This document shows, in pieces, positions 42,798 through 52,123 of a stretch of 64,000 nt of DNA. A model generated the notes under the pieces. The model worked only from the letters and a program-made list of their open reading frames with translations. It did no database searches and was not told the DNA's origin. Position 1 is the first letter of the stretch. The number at the start of each line of letters is the position of its first letter. Made by a program: the position numbers and the translations under genes. Source of the DNA: Paucibacter aquatile (lineage in GTDB: Bacteria; Pseudomonadota; Gammaproteobacteria; Burkholderiales; Burkholderiaceae_C). The stretch lies in the NCBI RefSeq assembly GCF_002885975.1, contig NZ_POSP01000004.1:558001-622000 (forward strand), given 5' to 3'.

Positions 42798-44933
42798 GTG
42801 GATGCCTTGAACGCACTTGACCCGGATCTGCTGATGCAGACGCTCTTGCACAGCCTGCCGGCCGGCTGGCAGTCGGCTTGGCCCTGGCTGCGTGGCAGTG
42901 CCTGCCTGCTGCTGTTTGGGCTGCTGCCGGCCGCTTGGCTGCTGCTCAGTGCGGCCGCACTGCTGGCGGGCGCACAGGCCCGGGCCATGGCTCAGCTGCA
43001 TGTGCAGCCGCGCGGTGTGCCGCGCAGCCGCTGGCTGGGCAGCCTCTTGCTGGCCGCGGGCCTGTGGTGGCCGTGGATGTCGGCAGAGACGCCGGCGGTG
43101 TCGCTGCTCCTTTCCCTGCTGATGGCCTATGCCGCCTCGCGCTCCTTGCTCCAGGCCTTGCAGCCACGTCGCGCCTTGAGCACCGGCTTTCGCGTGGCCA
43201 TGGGCCTGTGGGCTCTGCTGCTGGCAGCCGCGCAGGGGCTGCTGCTGGCGCGCGTGCCGATGGCGCCTGCGGCGGGTGTCTTGAGTTTGCTGGCCGTGGC
43301 CGGCTTGTTGTGGCTGAACGGCGGGTCATTCGCGGCGCGTGGCTTGCGTGGCTTGGTGATGGCTGCGGCGGTGTTGCTGCCGCTGGGCGTGCGCCTGCTG
43401 CTCAGCGGGCCCGAGGCGGGCCAGGGCTTTGGTGAGGCCCGCTGGCAGGCGGTGCTGGCGATGTGGCCGCGCTGGGCGCTGGGTGCGCGCGAGCTGGCCT
43501 TGCTCTTGCTGGTGCTGCTCATGACCCGGGCCTTGCCGGCCTTGCTGCGCCATGTGGGCGAGATGCAAGTGGCGGCGGACAAGGAAAGCGACGCCCGTTT
43601 CACCGATCCGCTGACCGGCCTTGCCACGCGCCTGGGGCTGGAACGTCAGCTGGCGCAGGCGGTGCTGGAGAGCGATGCCAAGGAGCAGCCGCTGGCCTTG
43701 CTGCTCTTCGATCTCGATGGTTTCAACCCCGTCAACAGCAGCTTCGGCCATGACAAGGGCGATGCCTTGCTGCGCTTGGCAGCCGATCGCCTGCGCGGCT
43801 GTCTGGGCGTGCACGATGTGGCGGCCCGGATCGGCGGCGATGAGTTCGCCATCCTTTTGCACGAGGCAAGCAGCAAGGAGGCGGTGGCCAGTTTTGCGGC
43901 CCGGGTACTGGCTGAGCTGGCCCGGCCCTATCTGCTGGACCGGCGCGAGCTGGCGATCTCTTGCTCGGCGGGGATTGCCCGCTATCCGCTCGACGGCGGC
44001 AAGGCCCGCCTGCTGGCCTGCGCCGACGCGGCCAAGAGCGCCGCCAAGCGCCTGGGCGGCGCCTGCTACTGCTTTTATGCCGCCGGCATGGACGGTGACA
44101 CGCGTGAGCAGCTGGATCTGCTGCGTGACCTGCGCCATGCGGTTGAGCGCAACCAGCTCGAGCTGTATTTCCAACCCAAGATCGATGCGCGCAGCGGCGA
44201 GGTCACGGCCGCCGAGGCCTTGCTGCGCTGGCACCACCCGACCCGCGGCATGGTGTCGCCGGTGATCTTCATTCCGATTGCCGAGCGCTTTGGCTTCATG
44301 CGCGAGCTGGGCAACTGGGTGATCGATGCGGCCTGCCGCCAGGCCCAGGTCTGGCGCGAGAGCGGCCTGCGCATGCGCGTGGCCATCAATCTCTCGGCGC
44401 AGCAGATGCGCCAGGCCGACATTGTCGATCGCATCCAGAAGGCGCTCGAAGCCTCGCGCATGCACCCGACCCTCTTGACCTGCGAGATCACCGAGTCTGT
44501 GGTGATGGAGAACACCCAGGCCATCCAGGACACCTTCCGCCGCCTCGGCGAGCTGGGTGTGCACTTGTCCATCGACGATTTCGGCACCGGTTATTCCTCG
44601 CTCAGCTATCTGCGCCAGCTGCCAGCCCAGGAGCTGAAGGTGGACCGGGCCTTTGTCACCGACCTGGTGGCCAGCGCCGATGCCCGTGCGGTGGTCGATG
44701 CTGTCATCCGCCTGGCCCATGCCCTGGGCCTGCGTGTGGTGGCCGAAGGTGTGGAGACCCAAGGCCAGCAGCAGGTGCTGGTGGCCATGGGCTGCGACGA
44801 GCTGCAGGGCTATCTGTTTGCCCGCCCCATGTCGGCCCAGGCCATCCTGCTCTGGGCCATGGACGACAAGAACTCGGCACCGGCCTTCCGCGCCTCGCTG
44901 TTTGGCGACACGCAGGAGATCGACCAGCTCTGA
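42798..44933 (+). CDS. Membrane GGDEF-EAL cyclic di-GMP enzyme
   Basis: About 711 residues from a GTG at 42798; the upstream part of the open frame overlaps the DUF1294 gene and is spurious, and an ATG at 42834 is an alternative start. The N-terminal ~260 residues hold about eight or nine hydrophobic helices. The GGDEF domain has an intact GGDEF motif (ARIGGDEFAILL), and the EAL domain has EALLRWHHP, NLSAQQMRQ and DDFGTGYSSLSYL, so both cyclase and phosphodiesterase sites look complete. Which activity dominates cannot be told. The membrane part has no MHYT or CHASE signature that I recognise. Confidence 0.93.
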   Translation: MDALNALDPDLLMQTLLHSLPAGWQSAWPWLRGSACLLLFGLLPAAWLLLSAAALLAGAQARAMAQLHVQPRGVPRSRWLGSLLLAAGLWWPWMSAETPAVSLLLSLLMAYAASRSLLQALQPRRALSTGFRVAMGLWALLLAAAQGLLLARVPMAPAAGVLSLLAVAGLLWLNGGSFAARGLRGLVMAAAVLLPLGVRLLLSGPEAGQGFGEARWQAVLAMWPRWALGARELALLLLVLLMTRALPALLRHVGEMQVAADKESDARFTDPLTGLATRLGLERQLAQAVLESDAKEQPLALLLFDLDGFNPVNSSFGHDKGDALLRLAADRLRGCLGVHDVAARIGGDEFAILLHEASSKEAVASFAARVLAELARPYLLDRRELAISCSAGIARYPLDGGKARLLACADAAKSAAKRLGGACYCFYAAGMDGDTREQLDLLRDLRHAVERNQLELYFQPKIDARSGEVTAAEALLRWHHPTRGMVSPVIFIPIAERFGFMRELGNWVIDAACRQAQVWRESGLRMRVAINLSAQQMRQADIVDRIQKALEASRMHPTLLTCEITESVVMENTQAIQDTFRRLGELGVHLSIDDFGTGYSSLSYLRQLPAQELKVDRAFVTDLVASADARAVVDAVIRLAHALGLRVVAEGVETQGQQQVLVAMGCDELQGYLFARPMSAQAILLWAMDDKNSAPAFRASLFGDTQEIDQL

Positions 44934-44989
44934 ACTTCCGCGGGGCTGCGGGCCGAAAAAGGGGCGCGCCAGCGGGGATAATCAGCGCC

Positions 44990-46336
44990 ATGCGGGAGAC
45001 CCCAAACCCAGCGAGCGAAGACGAAGCTCGCTTTGAAGATTTTTTTCGCGACGCGGCTGCCCCCGGTGAGGCGCAGCTCTTGTGGCAGATGGAGCGGCAG
45101 GATGGCCTGATGGCCGGCCTGCGCGCGCTCTTTCACGGCCCGGCCAGCCTGGTCAAGCTGCGCGTCTGGGTTTTCCTGGAAGTGATGGCCATGCCGGCCT
45201 CGCGCATCAGCCGCGAGGCGCTCAACCAGCATTTCCACATGCTGCGCGACGAGCCGTTGGAGTTGGTGCTCAAGCGCCTGCGCGAGGCCGATCTGCTGGC
45301 CTGGGACCCTTCCAACCAGCATTACGGCGTCACGCCGCTGGCTCAGCAGCTCTTGGGCCTGCTCCAGCCTCTGGTCAGCAGCAGCGCTCAGCAGGACGCC
45401 GACCTCAGCGCCTTGCTGGCCAATGTGGCTGGCGCCCACCAGCTGGGCACTTTGGACCCGGCTCAGCTGCAGCATTTGCAGGCCCAGCTCTCGCGGCTCT
45501 ACGACGAGTTCGCCGACGCGATCGCCAGCGGCTCCGAGTTCCACCTGCGCCGCGCCCGCCAGCGTTTCGGCCGGGCGCTCAGCCTGGTCGAGAAGGCCAG
45601 CGAGGCGCTTTCGGCCATCATGGTGCAGGCCCAGGAGCAGGGCAATGCCCGGCTCGAGCGTCTGGCGCGCGAGCTGGGTCTGGCCCAGGCGCGTTTGCTG
45701 TCCATGGCCAGCCAGTTCAACCGGGCCTTGCAGCAAGCCGACCGCCAGCGCGTCACGCTGGGCTCCACCGGCATCACCACCACCGATGTGCGGCGCTGGC
45801 TGCAGAGCGTGAATTTCCTGGAGAACCTGGCCCTGGGCGCTTTGTCACGCCCGGTCCACCCGGTGTTGGTCGCCCAGCATGAGCTGCTCGACACCGCCGA
45901 GGCCGAGTTCGAACGGGATCGCCCGGCCGCGCCCACGCCCGAAGCCCTGCCCAGTGCCCAGGCCGCGCCCGAGGGTGAGCTGGCGGTGATGAGCCTGCCG
46001 CCGGAAATGTCCATCATGCAGGCGCTGCTGACGCGCTGGAGCGAGGCGGGCGAGGTCGAGCAAGACCTGGCCCCGGCCGTGCTGGGCGGTAGTTATGCCC
46101 GCGCCAGCTACCGCGCCCAGCTGCTGCCCCTGCTGGGCGACAAGGAGGCCCAGCATCTGACCGGTGCCACCGGCGATATGGCGCGCCAGCCCTGGCGCGT
46201 GCACTGGTCGGCCGAGCAGGGCGAGTGCGATGACGAGTACATCCGCTGGATGAGCCGCGGCGTGCTGCGCCGCCCGCCGGCTGACGCTGCATCTGCAGAA
46301 GAACAACAAGAACCGAAGGAAGAAGACCAAGCATGA
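44990..46336 (+). CDS. Kleisin-like subunit of an MksBEF/Wadjet-type SMC complex (MksF-like)
   Basis: A 448-residue protein, first in a three-gene operon. The N-terminal part (residues ~40-110, including SRISREALNQHF and LELVLKRLREADLLAWD) resembles a winged helix, followed by a long helical region (residues ~130-290) and a C-terminal region with DDEYIRWMSRGV. Size, helical make-up and position match the MksF/JetA kleisin subunits that bridge SMC heads. Sequence similarity was judged only by eye, so the identity rests mainly on operon context. The stop overlaps the next start in ATGA. Confidence 0.65.
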   Translation: MRETPNPASEDEARFEDFFRDAAAPGEAQLLWQMERQDGLMAGLRALFHGPASLVKLRVWVFLEVMAMPASRISREALNQHFHMLRDEPLELVLKRLREADLLAWDPSNQHYGVTPLAQQLLGLLQPLVSSSAQQDADLSALLANVAGAHQLGTLDPAQLQHLQAQLSRLYDEFADAIASGSEFHLRRARQRFGRALSLVEKASEALSAIMVQAQEQGNARLERLARELGLAQARLLSMASQFNRALQQADRQRVTLGSTGITTTDVRRWLQSVNFLENLALGALSRPVHPVLVAQHELLDTAEAEFERDRPAAPTPEALPSAQAAPEGELAVMSLPPEMSIMQALLTRWSEAGEVEQDLAPAVLGGSYARASYRAQLLPLLGDKEAQHLTGATGDMARQPWRVHWSAEQGECDDEYIRWMSRGVLRRPPADAASAEEQQEPKEEDQA

Positions 46337-47115
46337 GCGCTGCTCTCGACGACGCGGCCGCACTGGCCGCGCAGCTCTTGGCCCGCCGCTGGCTGCCCCG
46401 CAGCCACCCGCTGGTGCGCCGCGCCCTGATCGACCAGGAGGTCTGGAACGCCCTGGGCCAACGCCTGGCCGCGGTCGGCCTGCGCGTGATCGACAACCTC
46501 TATGCCGACCACATCAGCCTGGCCATGCTGCGCCCGGCCGAGGTGGCGGTGTTTGGCGAAACCGGCCTGGCCGCCAACAACAACCTCGACCTGCCGCGCG
46601 ATGGTGTCGCCCTGCTGGTGGTGCTGTGGTCGTTGATCGTGCTGCCCAAGCGCCAGCGCCAGGTGGCGCGCGCCGAGGCCAAGGAAGAAGGGCAGGGCGA
46701 GATGTTCGCCACCGACAAGCCCCTGCCCACGGCGGCCAGCGTCAGCCCAACCCTGAGCTACCGCAGCCTGCTGGCCGATTTCGGCAACCAGCTGGGCAAG
46801 AAGATGCGCCTGGACAGCAACCTCAAGCTGCTCGAGCGCAATGGCTTCATCACCCGCCGCGGCGAGGACATTGCCGAAGGCCCGCTGCTGGACCTGCTGC
46901 TGGACTACGACACCCTGGCGCCGCGCATCCTGGACGGCGCCCTGGGCGATGTGCTGGCCCGCACGACCGACCCTGAGATTGCCGCGGCCATTGCCAAGGC
47001 GCGCCAGCCTGAAATGCCTGAAGCTGAGGCCGAGCCGGAACCCGAGCCGGAACCCGAGCCAGCGCTGGACGCCCAAGCCCTGCCCGAACAAGAACAGAAC
47101 AAGAGCGAGACCTGA
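46333..47115 (+). CDS. KITE-like subunit of the SMC complex (MksE/DUF4194-like)
   Basis: A 260-residue protein. Residues ~15-110 and ~140-200 look like two winged-helix units: VIDNLYADHISLAM, LPRDGVALLVVLWSLIVLP, then LLADFGNQLGKKMRLDSNLKLLERNGFITRR. This order fits the MksE/JetB (DUF4194) KITE family that binds the kleisin. The last ~35 residues are an acidic, Glu/Pro-repeat tail (EPEPEPEPEP). Overlaps with both neighbours (ATGA upstream, TGATG downstream) show tight translational coupling and fixed stoichiometry. Confidence 0.65.
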   Translation: MSAALDDAAALAAQLLARRWLPRSHPLVRRALIDQEVWNALGQRLAAVGLRVIDNLYADHISLAMLRPAEVAVFGETGLAANNNLDLPRDGVALLVVLWSLIVLPKRQRQVARAEAKEEGQGEMFATDKPLPTAASVSPTLSYRSLLADFGNQLGKKMRLDSNLKLLERNGFITRRGEDIAEGPLLDLLLDYDTLAPRILDGALGDVLARTTDPEIAAAIAKARQPEMPEAEAEPEPEPEPEPALDAQALPEQEQNKSET

Positions 47116-49934
47116 TGTTTCACCTGCAATCGCTGGAACTGCTGCACTGGGACTACTGCCGGCGGGTGAGCATGCCGCTGGACGGCGCCATCATCACCAT
47201 TGCCGGCCCCAATGGCTCGGGCAAGACCACCTTGCTCGATGCCATGCGCACCTTGCTGGGCCTGGAATGCTCGGGCGGCCGCACGTACAAGACCTATGCC
47301 CGCCACGCCAATGCCGAGAGCGCCTGGCTGCGCGCCCTGGTGGACAACCGCCCGCGCGGTCGCCAGAACAGCTCGCGGCCCTTCGCCAGTTCGCTGCTCT
47401 ATGCCGACCAGGTGACCCTGGTCTGCCGCATCGAGCGCCACGGCGGCGATTGGCAGCGTCGCTACATGATGGTGGACGGCGTCCATGAAATCGAAGCCCT
47501 GGCTGAGCGCGGCGACAAGGACTGGATGGGCATCGAAGCCTGGCGCCGCCGCCTGGAAGCCGCCGGCCTGACCCGCGCCATCGGCCGCGTGCTGGCCCTG
47601 GAGCAAGGGCAGACTGACCGCTTGTGCGAGCTCAGCCCCAAGGAGCTGCTGCGCCTGGTGTTCGAAGTCTTCGGCGACCAGGAGGTGCTCGACCGCTACG
47701 ACCAGGCCCGCAGCCACCAGCAGCATTTGCTCAAAGAGGTGGAGCAGGCCACGCACGAGCTTTCGCACACCCAGGCGCAGCTGTCCGACCTGGCCAACCG
47801 CGTCAACAGCTTCCAGCAGTACCAGCTGCGCCAGAAGGAGCGTGAGCGCCTGGCCACCGAGGTGCTGCCGGTGCTGCAGTGGAGCGAGGCGCGCGCGCGC
47901 ACGGCCCAGGGCTTGCGCGAGCTGCACCGCCAGCGCCTGTTTGCCGGCGCCGATGCGCGCCAGCAGGCCGCACGCCGGGCCGAGCTGCACAGCTTGTTCG
48001 AGGCCCTGGAGCGCGCCAAGCAGCGCCTGGTCGAGCTGGAAGCCGAGCGCCGCCAGACCCGCGCCTCCTTTGACGCCGCGCGCGAGGCCGAGCGGCCGCT
48101 GGAGCTGCTGGCCAAGCGCGAGGAAGAGCTGCGCACCCTGGCCGCGGTGGAGACCGATGCGCAGGAGCTGGCCCAGCGCGTGGAGCAGCTCAGCGGCGAA
48201 CAACACCGCCTGCGCGAAGCCTTCACCCGAGCGAATGACCAGAGCCGCAAGGCCCAGGCCGCGCTGGAGGCCTTGAGCGGCCAGCGCCTGCCGCCGCCGC
48301 CGGCGGAGGTGACGCGTTTCCGTCGCGCGCTGGACGACGCCGGCATTGCCCACCATGTGCTGGCCGACTGCATCGACATCGCCGATGAAAGCTGGCGCGC
48401 CGCCGCCGAAGGCATGCTGCGGCCTTCACGCTGGGTGGTGGTGCTGCAGCGCAGCGGCGACGAGGCCCATGCATTTGCCCTGGCTTCGCGTGAGCGCTAT
48501 CGCCATTACGTGGTGGCCGAGGCCGAGAATGTGCCGGCCAGCGTGCCGGCCGATTCCCTGCTCGCGGCCCTGCGCTTCAATGCCAAGGCCCCGGGCTGGC
48601 TGATCCGCCAGCTCGGTGGCATCCGCCGCGTCAAGGACACCGAGGCCGGTGCCAAGGTGGGCGGCGAGTGGATCACACCCGATGCCTATTACAAGGACGG
48701 CCGTGGCGGCCGCAGCCTCTGGGTCGAGCCGCGTGACTTCCAGTTCGGTGTGTCGGCCCTGGAGTCGCGTCGCAAGGCCTTGGAGAGCGAACTCAACCGC
48801 TACGACGCGGAGCTGAGCCGCATTGCCAAGGAGCAGGCCGAGGTCGAGCGCCAGTTCAAGGATGCGCAGCGCGCTGCCCTGGGCCACAAGGCCGCACAGG
48901 AACTGGCCGAGAAGGCCGAGGACTTTGCCGCCGTGCGCGAGCGCCTGCCGGCCCTACGCCAGGCCCGTGTCGAGGCCTCGGGCCGCATGACCGCGCTCGA
49001 TGCCGAGCACGACCGCGCCCTGACCCAGCACAGCCGCAGCGAGCGCGATTACGAGTCGGCCCAGGCCAGCCTCAAGGCCAGCGAGGAGAACGTCGGCCGC
49101 GCCCAGCGCGAGCATGAGGGCCGCAAGCGCGAGCTGCTGGCCCAGGCGCGCGAATCGCGTGCGGCCAAGGCACGGTTCCCGGCCTCCTGGGTCACGCCCG
49201 CGGCGCTGCAGGCCTTGCGCGATGAGTTCGAGAACGCCAAGCAGGCCGAGATTGCCGGCCGCCATGTGCAGGCGGAGCTGGAAAACGGTGTCTGGGAAAC
49301 CGACCCGCAGGTGCAGGACCGTCACGCGCGCATGAGCGTGTCGGTGCTGGAGCAGACCGCCCAGCTCGACGACCGCCGCGCCAGCAATGAGATGGCCCGC
49401 ATTGCCGCCTTCAACGCCCGCGAGCGCTATATCGACGTGCTGCGCGCGACCGTGCGCCGTTACAAGAAGAACGTGCAGGAGCTGGGCGAGCTGGCCGGCG
49501 TGATGGCGCAGGCCGAGCTGCCGCACCTCGACAACGACGATATGGTGCTCGCCCAGGCCGGCCTGCAGGTCAAATTCAACTTCGACGGCAAGGGTGAGGT
49601 GGGCCTGAACGACGGTGAGGCCTCGGGCGGCCAGCAGGTGCTCAAGAGCCTGATCCTGCTGGTGGGCCTGATGAAGGACGACGACTCGCCGGGCGGTTTT
49701 GTTTTCATTGACGAGCCCTTTGCCCACCTGGACGTGCGCAACATCCAGCTGGTCGGCCACTTCCTGCGCTCCACCCGCGCGCAGTACCTGTTGACTACGC
49801 CGATCACGCACAACGTCGAGGTCTTCGAGCCCAGCGAGATTACCCTGGTCACCAGCAAGAAGCCGCGTGGCGAGCGCTGGGCGCCGCCGATTGCGGTGCT
49901 GGCGCGGCGGCCGGAAAAGTCGATTTACGACTGA
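47115..49934 (+). CDS. SMC-like ATPase (MksB/JetC-like)
   Basis: A 939-residue SMC-family protein, the size of MksB. Walker A is GPNGSGKTT (residues 31-39), the Q-loop region is LEQGQTDRL, the signature motif is ASGGQQ (836-841) and Walker B is FVFIDEP (862-868) with AHLD as D-loop. Between the heads are two long coiled coils (roughly 215-395 and 545-760) around a small hinge-like domain (~395-540, VLADCIDIADESWRAAAEGML and PDAYYKDGRGGRSL). All ATPase motifs are intact. With the kleisin-like and KITE-like genes it should form a DNA-loop-extruding complex for chromosome organisation or plasmid defence. No JetD/MksG nuclease gene is nearby in the window. Confidence 0.85.
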   Translation: MFHLQSLELLHWDYCRRVSMPLDGAIITIAGPNGSGKTTLLDAMRTLLGLECSGGRTYKTYARHANAESAWLRALVDNRPRGRQNSSRPFASSLLYADQVTLVCRIERHGGDWQRRYMMVDGVHEIEALAERGDKDWMGIEAWRRRLEAAGLTRAIGRVLALEQGQTDRLCELSPKELLRLVFEVFGDQEVLDRYDQARSHQQHLLKEVEQATHELSHTQAQLSDLANRVNSFQQYQLRQKERERLATEVLPVLQWSEARARTAQGLRELHRQRLFAGADARQQAARRAELHSLFEALERAKQRLVELEAERRQTRASFDAAREAERPLELLAKREEELRTLAAVETDAQELAQRVEQLSGEQHRLREAFTRANDQSRKAQAALEALSGQRLPPPPAEVTRFRRALDDAGIAHHVLADCIDIADESWRAAAEGMLRPSRWVVVLQRSGDEAHAFALASRERYRHYVVAEAENVPASVPADSLLAALRFNAKAPGWLIRQLGGIRRVKDTEAGAKVGGEWITPDAYYKDGRGGRSLWVEPRDFQFGVSALESRRKALESELNRYDAELSRIAKEQAEVERQFKDAQRAALGHKAAQELAEKAEDFAAVRERLPALRQARVEASGRMTALDAEHDRALTQHSRSERDYESAQASLKASEENVGRAQREHEGRKRELLAQARESRAAKARFPASWVTPAALQALRDEFENAKQAEIAGRHVQAELENGVWETDPQVQDRHARMSVSVLEQTAQLDDRRASNEMARIAAFNARERYIDVLRATVRRYKKNVQELGELAGVMAQAELPHLDNDDMVLAQAGLQVKFNFDGKGEVGLNDGEASGGQQVLKSLILLVGLMKDDDSPGGFVFIDEPFAHLDVRNIQLVGHFLRSTRAQYLLTTPITHNVEVFEPSEITLVTSKKPRGERWAPPIAVLARRPEKSIYD

Positions 49935-49947
49935 GCGCGCTTCAGCA

Positions 49948-50640
49948 ATGTCTCGCGCCGCGCGCCTGCTCGACCTGATGGAGCTGCTGCGCCGGCACCG
50001 CCACCCGGTGCCCGGCGCGACATTGGCCGCGCAGCTGGGCATCAGTCTGCGCAGCCTCTACCGTGACATCGCCACCCTGCAGGCGCAGGGCGCCCAGATC
50101 GAGGGCGAGGCAGGCCTTGGCTATGTACTCAAGCCGGGTTTCACCTTGCCCCCGCTGATGTTCTCGGCCGACGAGGTCGAGGCCCTGGTGTTGGGATCGC
50201 GATGGGTGGCAGGCCGCGCTGATGATGAGGTGCTGGCCGCGGCAGCGCGCCACGCCTTGGCCAAGATTTCAGCCGTGTTGCCGGCCGGGCTGCGCCATGA
50301 GATGGACAGCACGGCCCTGCTGGTGGGGCCGGGCGAGCCGCTGCCGCGCCTGGACCAGGTGTTGGCCCGGCTGCGTGCCGCCATGCGGCAGGAATGCAAG
50401 GTCCGCCTGCACTACCGCGATTTGAAAGGCCGCAGCAGCGAGCGCGTGGTCTGGCCCTTTGCCCTGGGTTTTTTCGATCAGGCCCGTGTGCTGGTGGCGT
50501 GGTGTGAACTGCGCGGGGAGAGGCGCAGCTTCAGATGCGACCAGATCGAGGGCCTGGAGGTGCTGGAGCAGCGCTACCCTCAGCGCCGCCAGGTCTTGTT
50601 GAAAGCCTGGCGCGAGGCCGAGGGCATCGCCGCGCAGTGA
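49948..50640 (+). CDS. WYL-domain transcriptional regulator, YafY type
   Basis: A 230-residue regulator from the ATG at 49948. The N-terminal HTH_11 domain (SRAARLLDLMELLRRHRHPV and LGISLRSLYRDIATLQ) binds DNA; the C-terminal WYL region (HYRDLKGRSSERVVWPFAL and DQIEGLEVL) likely binds a nucleotide or other ligand. It starts 14 bases after the stop of the SMC gene on the same strand and may be co-transcribed. WYL regulators often control defence systems, but the YafY group is also common near unrelated genes. Confidence 0.9.
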   Translation: MSRAARLLDLMELLRRHRHPVPGATLAAQLGISLRSLYRDIATLQAQGAQIEGEAGLGYVLKPGFTLPPLMFSADEVEALVLGSRWVAGRADDEVLAAAARHALAKISAVLPAGLRHEMDSTALLVGPGEPLPRLDQVLARLRAAMRQECKVRLHYRDLKGRSSERVVWPFALGFFDQARVLVAWCELRGERRSFRCDQIEGLEVLEQRYPQRRQVLLKAWREAEGIAAQ

Positions 50641-50745
50641 GCCGACTGGCGCAGCACCTGGGCTGCCTGCTGCTGCCAGAAATTGACAGGGCGGCTGCCT
50701 AGCATGGCGGCTCTTTCAACCCACGGCTCGCAGCCAACTTCCAGC

Positions 50746-51141
50746 ATGAACCCCACGAACTTCAGCCTGCAAAGCCAGGCCCACTTTGTTCTGCTCCACG
50801 TGCAGAGCCCGGCCGCCAGCGCGAGCTTTTACCGCCAGATCCTTGCTGCAGAGCCGGTCGAGGCCTCGCCCACCTTCGCCATGTTTGCCCTGGCCCCGGG
50901 CCTGATGTTGGGCCTCTGGGCGCGCGACACGGTGGCGCCGGCCTCGGCCGGGCAGGGGGGCAGCAGCGAGCTGGCCTTTGTCCAGGACAGCGCGGCCGCG
51001 GTGGATGCGGTGCATGCGGCCTGGGTCGCACGCGGCGTGCTGGTCTTGCAAGCACCCACCGCCATGGACTTTGGCTACACCTTCACGGCCAGCGATCCCG
51101 ATGGCCACCGCCTGCGCGTGTTCGCGCCCGGCGCGGCCTGA
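50746..51141 (+). CDS. VOC family (glyoxalase/bleomycin resistance-like) protein
   Basis: A 131-residue protein from the ATG at 50746 with two beta-alpha-beta-beta-beta units: FVLLHVQSPAASASFYRQILA and AMDFGYTFTASDPDGHRLRVFAP. The metal-ligand pattern is not obvious, so it may bind a small hydrophobic ligand. It follows the WYL gene by about 105 bases, a pairing that is common because YafY-like regulators often sit next to VOC genes. It is convergent with galU, 4 bases apart. Confidence 0.88.
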   Translation: MNPTNFSLQSQAHFVLLHVQSPAASASFYRQILAAEPVEASPTFAMFALAPGLMLGLWARDTVAPASAGQGGSSELAFVQDSAAAVDAVHAAWVARGVLVLQAPTAMDFGYTFTASDPDGHRLRVFAPGAA

Positions 51142-51145
51142 TCGC

Positions 51146-52039
51146 TCAGATCTCGATCGAGCGCAGGTAATCGCGGAAGCCTGCGCCCAGCTGCGGGTGT
51201 GCCAGGGCCAGCTCCACATTGGCCTGCAAAAAGCCTTCCTTGCTGCCGCAGTCGTAGCGCTTGCCTTCGTAGCGGTAGGCGAACACCTTTTCCCGGCGCA
51301 GCAGGCCGGCGATGCCATCGGTCAGCTGGATCTCCCCGCCGACGCCGCGCGGTTGGTTGGCGATCTCGTGGAAGACGCCGGGCGTGAGGATGTAGCGGCC
51401 GGCCACGGCCAAGCGCGAGGGGGCGTCTTCCGGTGCCGGCTTCTCGACGATGCGGCTCACATCGACCAGATGCTCGTTGACCTGGCTGCCTGCGACGATA
51501 CCGTAGCGGCGGGTGTGTTCGGCCGGCACTTCCTGCACCGCGAGGATGCTGGCGCGCCACTCGGCGAATTGCTCCACCATTTGCTTGAGCACCGGTTGGC
51601 CACCTGATGGGCCCACCATCAGATCATCAGCCAGCAGCACGGCGAAGGGCTCGTTGCCGACCAGGCGCTGGCCGCAAAGAACGGCATGGCCCAGACCCAG
51701 TGCTTGGGCCTGGCGCACGTAGACACACTCCATGTCATCGGGCTTGACGCTGCGCACCACCTCGAGCAGCTCCTGCTTACCCGCTTGTTCGAGGGCTATC
51801 TCGAGCTCGAAAGTCATGTCAAAGTGGTCTTCGATCGGTCGCTTGTGGCGGCCGGTCACGAAGATCATCTCGCGCACACCGGCGGCATAGGCTTCTTCGA
51901 CGGCGTACTGGATCAGCGGCTTGTCCACCACCGGCAACATTTCCTTGGGTTGGGCCTTGGTGGCCGGCAAGAAACGGGTGCCCAGGCCGGCGACGGGAAA
52001 GATGGCCTTGGTGATGACTGAGCTGGGCTTGGACGCCAT
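51146..52039 (-). CDS. galU: UTP-glucose-1-phosphate uridylyltransferase
   Basis: A 297-residue enzyme that makes UDP-glucose for exopolysaccharide, LPS and trehalose-type pathways. The nucleotidyltransferase motif is [25 protein letters not shown], split across residues ~17-41, and further motifs are [22 protein letters not shown] and [10 protein letters not shown]. The ATG at 52039 gives the usual length. It is divergent from a 2-hydroxyacid dehydrogenase-like gene. Confidence 0.97.
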   Translation of the reverse strand: MASKPSSVITKAIFPVAGLGTRFLPATKAQPKEMLPVVDKPLIQYAVEEAYAAGVREMIFVTGRHKRPIEDHFDMTFELEIALEQAGKQELLEVVRSVKPDDMECVYVRQAQALGLGHAVLCGQRLVGNEPFAVLLADDLMVGPSGGQPVLKQMVEQFAEWRASILAVQEVPAEHTRRYGIVAGSQVNEHLVDVSRIVEKPAPEDAPSRLAVAGRYILTPGVFHEIANQPRGVGGEIQLTDGIAGLLRREKVFAYRYEGKRYDCGSKEGFLQANVELALAHPQLGAGFRDYLRSIEI

Positions 52040-52123
52040 AAAAGTACACTCCTTGATTTGCTTTCGCGCATTGTTGCATGGGCAGATGACGGCTCTTCGA
52101 CCTGCCCTGGACCGATTCAAAAC

